Shown here piece by piece: positions 23,119 through 29,347 of a stretch of 29,347 nt of DNA. The first letter of the stretch is position 1. Each line of letters opens with the position of its first letter. Below the pieces are notes generated by a model. That model was not told the DNA's origin, did not search any database, and worked only from the letters and a program-made list of their open reading frames with translations. A program made the translations under genes and the position numbers. Source of the DNA: Cellvibrionaceae bacterium. GTDB taxonomy: Bacteria; Pseudomonadota; Gammaproteobacteria; Pseudomonadales; Cellvibrionaceae. The stretch is from contig JAGKXD010000049.1 of NCBI GenBank assembly GCA_021151525.1, forward strand, positions 1 through 29,347, given 5' to 3'.

Positions 23119-26070
23119 TTAAAAACTCATACGAAGACCTAGGCGATACATGCGACCTGCGATGTCATACAGGAATGTGTTCACGCCCAAGCCTGGGTTG
23201 GTGCCCGGGGCAATGGGTGCTGATGTATCCAAAAGGTTATCGATCTTGAAGTAGCCGGTGATCTTATCCGTGATCTTGTAGCTGCCACCGAGGTCTATGT
23301 AATTCACGCCGGCCATTTTGTTGCTGTAAATGGTGGGGTGAGTTGCGGTAGCAACCGGGCAATTGGTTTGGCACTCAATGTATTCGCGGCTGTAAACGCC
23401 ATCGCTGATCCAGCGATCGGTCAATTCCACACTGTATTTGTCCGTTTCCCAGCTAATACTTCCCATGACTTTCCAGTAAGGAGTGCTGCCTTGGTTTACG
23501 CCTGCTGCATCGCTGGGGATATTGCCCAACACGCCGGAGTCAGTAATAAAGCTGATGGTACGGGTTGCCAAGGTATGCAGTTTTAACGCGCCGCCCGTTA
23601 AGTCAAAGGTGTAGCTCAGCTCGTAATCCAAACCTTTGTTTTCCATAGAGGCCAAGTTGAATGGTTGGAGGCGAACGTAATCCACCAAGGGGCCGCCGCC
23701 GGTAATCGAGAAGGCGCTGCACAGGGTTTGGTTGCCCGCCAAGCACAAATCAATCGCTTGCTGTGGTTGAAGGGTGGAGATTACATCTTTTACTTTGATA
23801 TCGAAGTAGTCGATAGACGCGCTTAAGCCCGGTGCCCAATCAGGTTGATTCAACACCAAACCGAACTCACTGCTGCGACCAATTTCGGGCTTAAGATCTA
23901 CGTTACCGATGTTTTGTTGCTGCGCTGCGTAGCTTTGACCTTTGTAGTTAACGGTGTTGTTAAATACTTGGGTTGGGGCAAACAGCTCGCCAAGGTTGGG
24001 CGCACGCACGTCTTGCGAAGTTACGGCGCGAACGCTGAAACCTTCAACAGGCGTATCCCAATTTGCGCCGACTTTCCATGCAGCTACATTACCGGCAGTG
24101 CTGTATTTGGTTTCGCGGCCAGCGAGGTTGAGGTTGGCGCGACCAAGTGCCTCTGAGTTGATTAGCGGTAAGTTCAGCTCAACGAAAGCTTCTTTAACGT
24201 TGTACTCGCCATCGCCTGCGTGGTAGTTACCGGCGTACCAGTTGTTGCCAGGGTTGGTGCTCAGCAGCGGGTCGGCGGGGTAGTCTTCATTGGTTGGGCC
24301 ACCGTTACCGTAAGGGTCTGCCGTGGTTTTGTACCATTCTTTGCGATATTCAGCGCCGGTCGCTACGGCCACTGGGCCAGCCGGTAAATGGAAAGGTTCA
24401 CCGCTGATGCTAAAGCTCACCACGTTTTCCAATTGGCGCACATGCTGTTGCGGGCCATTTTCAGGCAGCACATAGGCAATTGCCGCTGGGTCTGGCGTTA
24501 CGTTGCCGATGATGTTCAAAGGCACACAACCTGATGCGCGGGCTGTGGCGTTGCGGCAAACAATCTTACCGTTAGCATCTTTCACGGCATCAATCGCGGC
24601 GTTGTAACGAGCGGTTAAGGAGATATCTTTTACGTAAAGATCGGTGCTGGTGGTGCCGTGTTCGGCGTAGGCATCGTAGCTCCATTCGGTATCAAAGGCG
24701 TTGAACTTACCATCTGCACCAATCACATAGCGATCTTGGTCGCGGGTTGGGTGAACGCTGATATTGCGCGGGAAAATTGCGTTAGCCGTACCGTATTTGA
24801 AACTGGTGATATTGTTGGCAGCGCAGGCTGTGCGAATCGAATCTGGCAAGAATGGGTTGTCACATTGAATGGTGAGGTTGCCATTTTTGGCCGCACCGGG
24901 GTTTGGGGTGTTAGCTGCAATTGTTTCTGCAATGTTGGCGGTCATGTAAATCTCGTTGTTCTCATTGAGATCATAGCCAACGCGACCGTAAATGTTTTTG
25001 CGCTCCAACTCGCCTGCCAAGCTTGGGCCATTGCCCACGTTGCCGGTCATATCACCGCCTACGCAGTAGGGCGTAATACAGTTGGTGACTGAGCCGTTAC
25101 CTGTAGGCGTGCCATTTGAACCATAGTTGAATTGGTAAGGTACGCCGTTGTCGCCAAAGGCAGTGCCTTGCAATGGGCCAGAGGTAATCAAACCGTATTT
25201 GGAATATTGCAGGTTTTGGCCGTGTTTAATGGCGTACATTTGCGGCTTGCCATCGGTAGTGGCGCTGACGGGGCGAACTTGAAATACAGGTGCCGAGTAC
25301 CAAGTGCGACCATTAGGGCCTTCATCTTCGCCAAAGCCGCCGGACGGGATTCCATCTTCCTTGCCGTATTCACCGCTCAACGCGACATGCAATTTTCCAT
25401 CGATAAAACTATCGCCCCAAGCGGCTGCCAATGTGCCGTTTTTATCATCGCCATAGGTGGTTTGACCGCCTTCGATATTGACCTTAACGCCTTCAAACTT
25501 TTTATCGGTAATGAAGTTGACCACACCGCCAATTGCATCTGAACCGTAAGAGGCTGATGCGCCGCCGGTTACTACATCTACTCGCTTGAGTAGCAACTGT
25601 GGGAATTGACTGACATCGGTTACACCGGAGACGTTAGCAGCGACTACACGCTGGCCGTCTAGGAGTGTCAGGGTTCTGTTGGGGCCGAGACCTCGCAAGC
25701 TGAATGAACTCAAACCTTGAATGCCGCTACTGGTACTGCCGGTGCTGGTTGCGCGCCCGGTACTTCCTTGCAGTGCAGGGAGTTTGGCGATGGTGTTGAA
25801 CACGTTTGGGTCAGCGCTTTTTTCAATTTCTACCGCACTCATCATGGTGGTGGGCGTAGGTTGGGTGAAGCTGCTTGAGGTAATGCGCGAACCGGTAATC
25901 ATCACCTCTTCAACTTCGTCAGCCGCGGCTGGTTTGGCGTCAGTGGGCTTGGAGCCTTGTTGTGCTTGGGCGGTGAAGCTTAGGCCTGCCATCACAATAC
26001 CTAAAAAAAGCTTATTGCGAGCGGTTAGTGGTTTGATCATGGCGCTTTCCGTCATCTTGGTTATTTTCAT
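23119..26070 (-). CDS. TonB-dependent outer-membrane receptor, carbohydrate type
   Basis: 983 residues from ATG 26070, which has GAGGAG about 7 bases upstream; the longer frame to 26121 has no such site. Signal peptide about 1-36 (LFLGIVMAGLSFTAQA), TonB-box-like VEEVMITGSRI (about 51-61), plug domain to about 180 (LRGLGPNRTLTLLDGQRVV, VDVVTGGASASYGSDAIGGVVNFI), then a beta barrel ending in the C-terminal YRLGLRMSF with a terminal Phe, as BAM substrates do. It should import a ligand across the outer membrane using TonB energy. Several Cys-containing extracellular loops are visible (CITPYC, CQTNCP). The promoter carries two LacI-type palindromes, so a sugar is the likely ligand class. It is not next to a SusD-like partner. 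A terminator follows. Confidence 0.95.
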   Translation of the reverse strand: MKITKMTESAMIKPLTARNKLFLGIVMAGLSFTAQAQQGSKPTDAKPAAADEVEEVMITGSRITSSSFTQPTPTTMMSAVEIEKSADPNVFNTIAKLPALQGSTGRATSTGSTSSGIQGLSSFSLRGLGPNRTLTLLDGQRVVAANVSGVTDVSQFPQLLLKRVDVVTGGASASYGSDAIGGVVNFITDKKFEGVKVNIEGGQTTYGDDKNGTLAAAWGDSFIDGKLHVALSGEYGKEDGIPSGGFGEDEGPNGRTWYSAPVFQVRPVSATTDGKPQMYAIKHGQNLQYSKYGLITSGPLQGTAFGDNGVPYQFNYGSNGTPTGNGSVTNCITPYCVGGDMTGNVGNGPSLAGELERKNIYGRVGYDLNENNEIYMTANIAETIAANTPNPGAAKNGNLTIQCDNPFLPDSIRTACAANNITSFKYGTANAIFPRNISVHPTRDQDRYVIGADGKFNAFDTEWSYDAYAEHGTTSTDLYVKDISLTARYNAAIDAVKDANGKIVCRNATARASGCVPLNIIGNVTPDPAAIAYVLPENGPQQHVRQLENVVSFSISGEPFHLPAGPVAVATGAEYRKEWYKTTADPYGNGGPTNEDYPADPLLSTNPGNNWYAGNYHAGDGEYNVKEAFVELNLPLINSEALGRANLNLAGRETKYSTAGNVAAWKVGANWDTPVEGFSVRAVTSQDVRAPNLGELFAPTQVFNNTVNYKGQSYAAQQQNIGNVDLKPEIGRSSEFGLVLNQPDWAPGLSASIDYFDIKVKDVISTLQPQQAIDLCLAGNQTLCSAFSITGGGPLVDYVRLQPFNLASMENKGLDYELSYTFDLTGGALKLHTLATRTISFITDSGVLGNIPSDAAGVNQGSTPYWKVMGSISWETDKYSVELTDRWISDGVYSREYIECQTNCPVATATHPTIYSNKMAGVNYIDLGGSYKITDKITGYFKIDNLLDTSAPIAPGTNPGLGVNTFLYDIAGRMYRLGLRMSF

Positions 26071-26179
26071 TTGTCTCTCCTCGTTAGTGTTATTTGCTAG
26101 GTATCCATACTCGTTAAACAACGATGAAGCCTACTTTTGTAAGACTTGATTTAGCGAAATTCCCTCTGGTTTTATTTTT

Positions 26180-26199
26180 ATATGTTTGCGATAACATAT
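26180..26199. promoter_or_regulatory. LacI-type operator, proximal site
   Basis: ATATGTTTGCGATAACATAT is a 20-bp palindrome centred on CpG (8 of 10 pairs match). It begins where the receptor transcript should start, just after the -10 box, about 110 bases before the ATG. It shares ATATGWTNGCGNNAWCATAT with a second site 83 bp upstream. Confidence 0.65.
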
Positions 26200-26205
26200 T
26201 TTTTA

Positions 26206-26235
26206 TAGATATTTTCCCTGTTTTTATCTGGTCAA
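26206..26235 (-). promoter_or_regulatory. Putative promoter of the TonB-dependent receptor
   Basis: On the minus strand TTGACC (26230-26235) and TATCTA (26206-26211) are spaced by 18 bp, each close to consensus. Transcription would start near 26199, inside the proximal palindrome. Confidence 0.5.
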
Positions 26236-26262
26236 ATGCATTTTTTATCGTTATTGATACAA

Positions 26263-26282
26263 ATATGATAGCGCAATCATAT
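26263..26282. promoter_or_regulatory. LacI-type operator, distal site
   Basis: ATATGATAGCGCAATCATAT is a 20-bp palindrome centred on CpG (9 of 10 pairs match), located upstream of the -35 box. Its centre is 83 bp, close to eight helical turns, from the proximal site. Confidence 0.65.
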
Positions 26283-26283
26283 T

Positions 26284-26480
26284 CTTGCAAAATTTTTTAA
26301 ATGTCAATAAGTATTACTTAATGCGTGATTTTGAGCAGCGAAAGGATGCTAATGGTCTGGGTGGGCGCAAAGATGGGGAGTTGGCCGCCAATATTGGTAG
26401 AAAGGGGGCTATTTTCTAGCGGCATTGCTATCTGCTGTCTACACTTTAGTCACTAGTGGTTGGTTAAGGGAGCAGTGGTA
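26284..26480. other. Intergenic region with no further feature seen
   Basis: The gap between the divergent receptor and response-regulator genes runs from 26071 to 26480. Apart from the promoter and two palindromes annotated above, I see only AT-rich sequence and, nearest the response regulator, GGGAG at 26468-26472 serving its ATG. No ORF or hairpin stands out. Confidence 0.6.
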
Positions 26481-27563
26481 ATGGCAGAGCGTCAGAAAAT
26501 ATTGGCAATCGACGATGATAAGGCTTGGCAGGCCGTATTGGTTGCAAGCTTGCAGGATAACTACAACGTAGTGTCGGCTTACGATGGTGAAATTGGGCTA
26601 AAGCTGGTGCGCGAATGGATGCCCGACATGATTTTCCTCGATATAGAAATGCCCCTTAAAAATGGTTACGAAGTTTGTGCTGCTTTGAAGAGCGACCCCA
26701 AACTACGAGACATTCCTGTTGTAATTCTCTCCTCCAAATCCAACTTGCAAGAAAAAATTACCGGCTTTCAGTTGGGTGCTGATGACTATATTGTTAAGCC
26801 TTGCGAGCCAGAGCTATTGAACGCGAAAGCTGCCCGCAATACTCAGGTTTATCGAGACAAAAAAACCTTGGATGAGAAAGCATCGGGTGCACAGGTGCTT
26901 GCGTTTGAGGCAATGAATAGCAGTGCTGATTTGGGGCGCTCCGTGCGTTTTGCGGAGCGCACATATGCGATGGATAGTTTTGATAAGTTAGCTGAAGGCC
27001 TGTTTCAAACCATGGCAGAGTTTGGGTTGGAAACCTCAGTGATGTTTGTAGGGGATGAGGGGCCGCGTTTTTACTCTCACAGCGGATACGAGCTTTCGCC
27101 GCTTGAGCGGGATATGTTTTTAGCTATTCATCAAGAGGGGCGATTTTGCGATTTTGGTTCCCGAACCTTTTGTAACTTCAAGCGCGTTTCGCTGCTGATT
27201 AAAAATATGCCGGAGTCTGATCCTGAGCGTTACGGGCGAATAAAAGATACAGTTCCTTGGGTGTTGGGTACTGTAGATGGAAAGGTGGGGGCATTGAGTT
27301 CTCATTTGGTATTGATTGCGCAACACCAAACGCTGTCTGATTTTATTGCCGCCCAAACCTTGGTATTGAATCGTGCAATACAAAGTTTAGACCAGTCGAA
27401 TATTGAGGCAGCGCGACAAGATTTGGAGACATCTTTAAGTCTATTAGAGCAGGTTAATGCAGAACAAATCCGTGCGCAGTCTGTGTTGAATGCAAATTCC
27501 CCTCAAAATGCGGCTATGGAGTTAGCTGATCAAATCTTTTCCAGTGATGTCGATTTCTTCTAA
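26481..27563 (+). CDS. Orphan response regulator with GAF-like C-terminal region
   Basis: 360 residues from ATG 26481, with GGGAG eight bases upstream. Residues 1-122 are a receiver domain: acidic residues in LAIDDDKAW (11-13), phospho-acceptor Asp54 in FLDIEMPLKNG, Ser in VVILSSKS, and Lys106 in DDYIVKPCEPELL. The rest has no DNA-binding helix-turn-helix, GGDEF, EAL or HD motif. Residues about 160-290 (FDKLAEGLFQTMAEFGLETSVMFVGDEGPRFYSHSG) are reminiscent of a GAF-type sensory fold, and about 290-345 form a coiled-coil-like helical tail. No kinase is adjacent. It probably acts through protein-protein contacts; the output is unknown. A strong terminator follows, so it is a single-gene unit. 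Confidence 0.88.
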   Translation: MAERQKILAIDDDKAWQAVLVASLQDNYNVVSAYDGEIGLKLVREWMPDMIFLDIEMPLKNGYEVCAALKSDPKLRDIPVVILSSKSNLQEKITGFQLGADDYIVKPCEPELLNAKAARNTQVYRDKKTLDEKASGAQVLAFEAMNSSADLGRSVRFAERTYAMDSFDKLAEGLFQTMAEFGLETSVMFVGDEGPRFYSHSGYELSPLERDMFLAIHQEGRFCDFGSRTFCNFKRVSLLIKNMPESDPERYGRIKDTVPWVLGTVDGKVGALSSHLVLIAQHQTLSDFIAAQTLVLNRAIQSLDQSNIEAARQDLETSLSLLEQVNAEQIRAQSVLNANSPQNAAMELADQIFSSDVDFF

Positions 27564-27601
27564 AAAACGACCTTTCATCGGAAATATTTGCTAGGAAGTG
27601 T

Positions 27602-27641
27602 AAAGAGCGTTGTTTGCAATTGGCAGCAACGCTCTTTTTTT
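27602..27641 (+). terminator. Intrinsic terminator of the response regulator gene
   Basis: AAAGAGCGTTG (27602-27612) and CAACGCTCTTT (27627-27637) form a perfect 11-bp stem, followed by further T residues to 27641. It lies 38 bases past the stop codon. Confidence 0.95.
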
Positions 27642-27669
27642 GATAATGTGTTGTTAGCGCAATCATTAT
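27640..27669 (+). promoter_or_regulatory. Putative promoter of the candidate small RNA
   Basis: TTGATA (27640-27645, 5 of 6 consensus) and CATTAT (27664-27669, 4 of 6) are spaced by 18 bp. The -35 overlaps the T tract of the preceding terminator. Transcription would start near 27676. Confidence 0.4.
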
Positions 27670-27675
27670 GTGTTG

Positions 27676-27799
27676 TGGCCTAGATGAAGGCTGTAGCTGC
27701 ACCAAGATTTCCCCTTTTCGCTTGGAATGTTTGCCCAAGCAATCCAAATCCCTAACGGGGTTGCACGTTTGGCGGGCCCATAAAGCCCGCTCTTTTTTT
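27676..27799 (+). ncRNA. Candidate structured small RNA (about 125 nt)
   Basis: No convincing ORF lies here, yet a promoter-like pair lies upstream and a strong plus-strand terminator closes it. In between, the segments pair: GCTTGG (27720-27725) with CCAAGC (27735-27740), or alternatively CCAAG (27702-27706) with CTTGG (27721-27725), which excludes the first. TGCACC (27698-27703) can pair with GGTTGCA (27759-27765, one bulge) to close the fold, and CCC-TAAC-GGG forms a small hairpin. I do not recognise it as 6S, CsrB, a riboswitch or another named family. The exact 5' end is inferred from the promoter. It could also be a decayed sequence that kept its terminator. Confidence 0.4.
27772..27799 (+). 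terminator. Intrinsic terminator, plus strand, without a gene before it
   Basis: GCGGGC (27772-27777) and GCCCGC (27785-27790) form a GC-only stem followed by TCTTTTTTT. On the minus strand the run precedes the hairpin, so it cannot end the CBM6 gene. It therefore ends some plus-strand transcript, although the previous gene already has its own terminator 130 bp earlier. Confidence 0.85.
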
Positions 27800-27810
27800 G
27801 CCTGCTGTTT

Positions 27811-29347
27811 TTAGCGTGGGTAAAGGTTAGTGAAGTTACTGTATATGCCATTCTTGTCGAATGCAGCGACCTCAAATATGTAATCACCTTCCAGCCACGT
27901 AAAGTTCTGCTGAGTCGTCCATGCGTCGTTGATGGTAATGTAGGTATAAGTATTGTCAGTAACCTGTCTGTAGCGAAGCTCGTAACCTCCCAATTCTGTG
28001 ATATCCAAAATAGTGCCGTTCTCACGTGCAACGGGTGGAATCCAGCTTAAGGCAACTGGGCCAGCGACATGGTTAGAAGTGCTGCCTGCCGCAGAAGAGC
28101 TGGAGTACGAGGGCGCGGATGACGCCGCAGAGCTTGCCACGCTTGATGTAGAGCTCGCGGTGCTAGTGGTGCTTTGTGCAGATGATGAGGCTGCTGAAGA
28201 CGTTGCGGTGGAAGTGCTCGAGGCAGCTGAGGAGCTAGAGGATAGGGTGGGTGAAGTCCATGGTTCAAGTTTGAACCAATTGAGATTAAATCCTCCGACC
28301 AGCGCATTAATCGTAAAATTATGCTTTCCTGCAGGCAAGTTAATAATCCGTTCCACGTTAGTCCATATTTGCCAGCCTCCAGTTTGAGGAACGGAAATTG
28401 TGTCGTAAACGGTGGTTGATCCGGCTTCACCTATGGTAAAGCTTCCGCCGCCGTTTAAGCTTGCAACGCGATAGGTAACTTTGTAGTTTCCTGCTGCGAC
28501 GATCATTACATCTAGATTGGTGTATGACATTGAATCCAAGGCATCAATATAACCAACGTTTAATCCACCATCTGTATCGGTTGTTGCTTCAGTCTGAACA
28601 CCTAACATGGATGTGTAGTTTTCTGCCTGAATAGTAAGCGGCATTGCGGTTGGGATAACCTCCACCTTAAACCAGTTGACGTTAAAGCCTCCTACGCCTG
28701 CGTAGAGCTTGAAGGTGTGAGTGCCCTTAGTAAGATTTACTGTGCGTACCACGTCAGTCCAAACTTGCCAGCCCCCTGTTTGTGGAACAGAAAAGGTATC
28801 AAGTACGGCATCGCTGCTGGCTTCACGCAGATCCATGCTGCCACCGCCGTTGAGGCTTGCTACACGGAAAGTTATTTTATAACTTCCGGTAACGGGTGCT
28901 TCAAATTTTGCGTCAGTGTAGGACATCCAATCTCCAGCATCTATATACCCGACATTTAGGCCTCCGTCTGTGTCAGTGGTGGTCTCAGTTTGCACACCGG
29001 CCATCCCCGAAAAATTCTCTGCTTGTATTGTTAACCCATAGGGCCCGCTGCTGAGTGCCGTGCTTGTCGAGGAAGAAGCCGATGAGGTGGACGATGCTGC
29101 TGCTGAAGAAGTGGGCGCAGTAGATGATGTGGATGAAGTCGTTGGTATCGACGAAGTTGAAGCGCTAGTTGGTGTAGAAGAGGTGGCTACAGTTGACGAA
29201 GTAGACGAAGTGGTTGGGGTCGAAGATGTAGCCGCAGTTGATGAAGTAGACGAAGAGGCTGGGGTGGATGACGTGGACGAGCTACTGGTGGTTGTAGCTT
29301 CAACCTTAAACCAATTCAGATTAAATCCTCCGGTCACAGCCTGAATT
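27811..29347 (-). CDS. Modular secreted CBM6-CBM6-FnIII protein, C-terminal part (partial)
   Basis: The reading frame is open to the window edge (no start seen), so at least 511 residues of a longer protein are present. In order: the last strand of one CBM6 (GGFNLNWFKVE), a Ser/Thr-rich linker of about 84 residues, a CBM6 (TIQAENFSGM ... GYIDAGDWMSY ... VGGFNVNWFKVE), a second CBM6 directly after it, a Ser/Ala-rich linker of about 60, and a fibronectin type III-like end (VALSWIPP ... GGYELRYRQV ... EGDYIFEVAAFDKNG). CBM6 modules bind xylan, beta-glucans or agar-type chains, and the missing N-terminal part is probably the catalytic domain. In the second module the GDWMSY Trp is replaced by Ser (LDSMSY), so its binding may differ. 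Ser-rich linkers are typical of Cellvibrio polysaccharidases. Confidence 0.92.
   Translation of the reverse strand, partial: IQAVTGGFNLNWFKVEATTTSSSSTSSTPASSSTSSTAATSSTPTTSSTSSTVATSSTPTSASTSSIPTTSSTSSTAPTSSAAASSTSSASSSTSTALSSGPYGLTIQAENFSGMAGVQTETTTDTDGGLNVGYIDAGDWMSYTDAKFEAPVTGSYKITFRVASLNGGGSMDLREASSDAVLDTFSVPQTGGWQVWTDVVRTVNLTKGTHTFKLYAGVGGFNVNWFKVEVIPTAMPLTIQAENYTSMLGVQTEATTDTDGGLNVGYIDALDSMSYTNLDVMIVAAGNYKVTYRVASLNGGGSFTIGEAGSTTVYDTISVPQTGGWQIWTNVERIINLPAGKHNFTINALVGGFNLNWFKLEPWTSPTLSSSSSAASSTSTATSSAASSSAQSTTSTASSTSSVASSAASSAPSYSSSSAAGSTSNHVAGPVALSWIPPVARENGTILDITELGGYELRYRQVTDNTYTYITINDAWTTQQNFTWLEGDYIFEVAAFDKNGIYSNFTNLYPR
29047..29298 (-). repeat. Coding tandem repeat for the Ser/Thr linker
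   Basis: About 84 residues made almost only of Ser, Thr, Pro and Ala, with a loosely repeated 15-residue unit (STSSTxATSSTPTTS). On the plus strand this appears as recurring GTAGACGAAGTGG-like DNA. It is a flexible linker between CBM6 modules and a likely site of repeat-number variation. Confidence 0.8.

Noticed and set aside
24658..25542. Plus-strand frames of 136-144 residues inside the TonB-dependent receptor gene
   Set aside because: Antisense to continuous receptor sequence; no start context or recognisable domain.
27772..27799. Reading the hairpin as the terminator of the CBM6 protein gene
   Set aside because: The T tract follows the hairpin only on the plus strand; on the minus strand the sequence after the stem is CAAACGTGC, with no T run.
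29047..29298. Periodic DNA considered as a CRISPR or satellite array
   Set aside because: The repeats are imperfect, in frame and encode a Ser/Thr linker; there are no unique spacers of constant length and no cas genes.
29060..29344. Very acidic (Glu/Asp/Val) plus-strand frame over the CBM6 gene
   Set aside because: It is the reverse complement of the Ser/Thr linker repeat, which fully explains its composition.

Overview
The window looks like a chromosomal segment of a carbohydrate-degrading gammaproteobacterium, most likely Cellvibrio or a close relative (Cellvibrionaceae). The reasons are the Ser/Thr-rich linkers joining family 6 carbohydrate-binding modules, the large carbohydrate-type TonB-dependent receptor, and the general gammaproteobacterial gene set. 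This is inferred from protein resemblance only; there is no rRNA in the window. No tRNA, rRNA, CRISPR array, integrase or intact transposase was seen.

Layout. 1-2.1 kb: a STAS-domain protein converges on hisC across a perfect 19-bp bidirectional terminator. 2.1-4.1 kb: a stand-alone FabF-type ketoacyl-ACP synthase, divergent from a TetR regulator, with two ATGATG-type palindromes in the shared promoter. 4.1-6.5 kb: a secreted SnoaL-like protein, and an NmrA-like NAD(P)-binding protein divergent from a LysR regulator. 6.6-8.2 kb: two HAD phosphatases. 8.2-8.5 kb: a cluster of palindromic repeats. 8.5-13.7 kb: DUF2164, a MATE exporter, a small Cys-rich secreted protein, TauE/SafE, a LysE-type exporter, a MITE-like element beside an unknown small gene, and a YkgJ-type Cys-cluster protein. 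13.8-16 kb: ROK fructokinase and a class I aspartate/aromatic aminotransferase.

16.1-22.3 kb is a potassium and turgor block. It has a short KdpD-like kinase and a KdpE-like regulator (4-nt overlap), a foreign-looking DUF4238 gene on the opposite strand, the potassium transporter kup, and an MscS-type channel. No kdpFABC genes are present. Both kdpD and kup are preceded by the same element at the same spacing: a TCCTAAC-type direct repeat with an 11-bp period, followed 6 nt later by CCTGCYA. This suggests that KdpDE drives kup here.

22.3-29.3 kb: a glycerophosphodiester phosphodiesterase, then a TonB-dependent receptor whose promoter is bracketed by two 20-bp LacI-type palindromes 83 bp apart. 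An orphan response regulator follows. Next comes an intergenic stretch that has a promoter, an internal fold and a plus-strand terminator but no ORF, which makes it a candidate small RNA. The window ends in the C-terminal part of a modular CBM6-CBM6-FnIII secreted protein that runs off the edge.

The least explained and most testable signals are the shared kdpD/kup element, the paired LacI-type operators, the candidate sRNA and the families of dispersed palindromic repeats.
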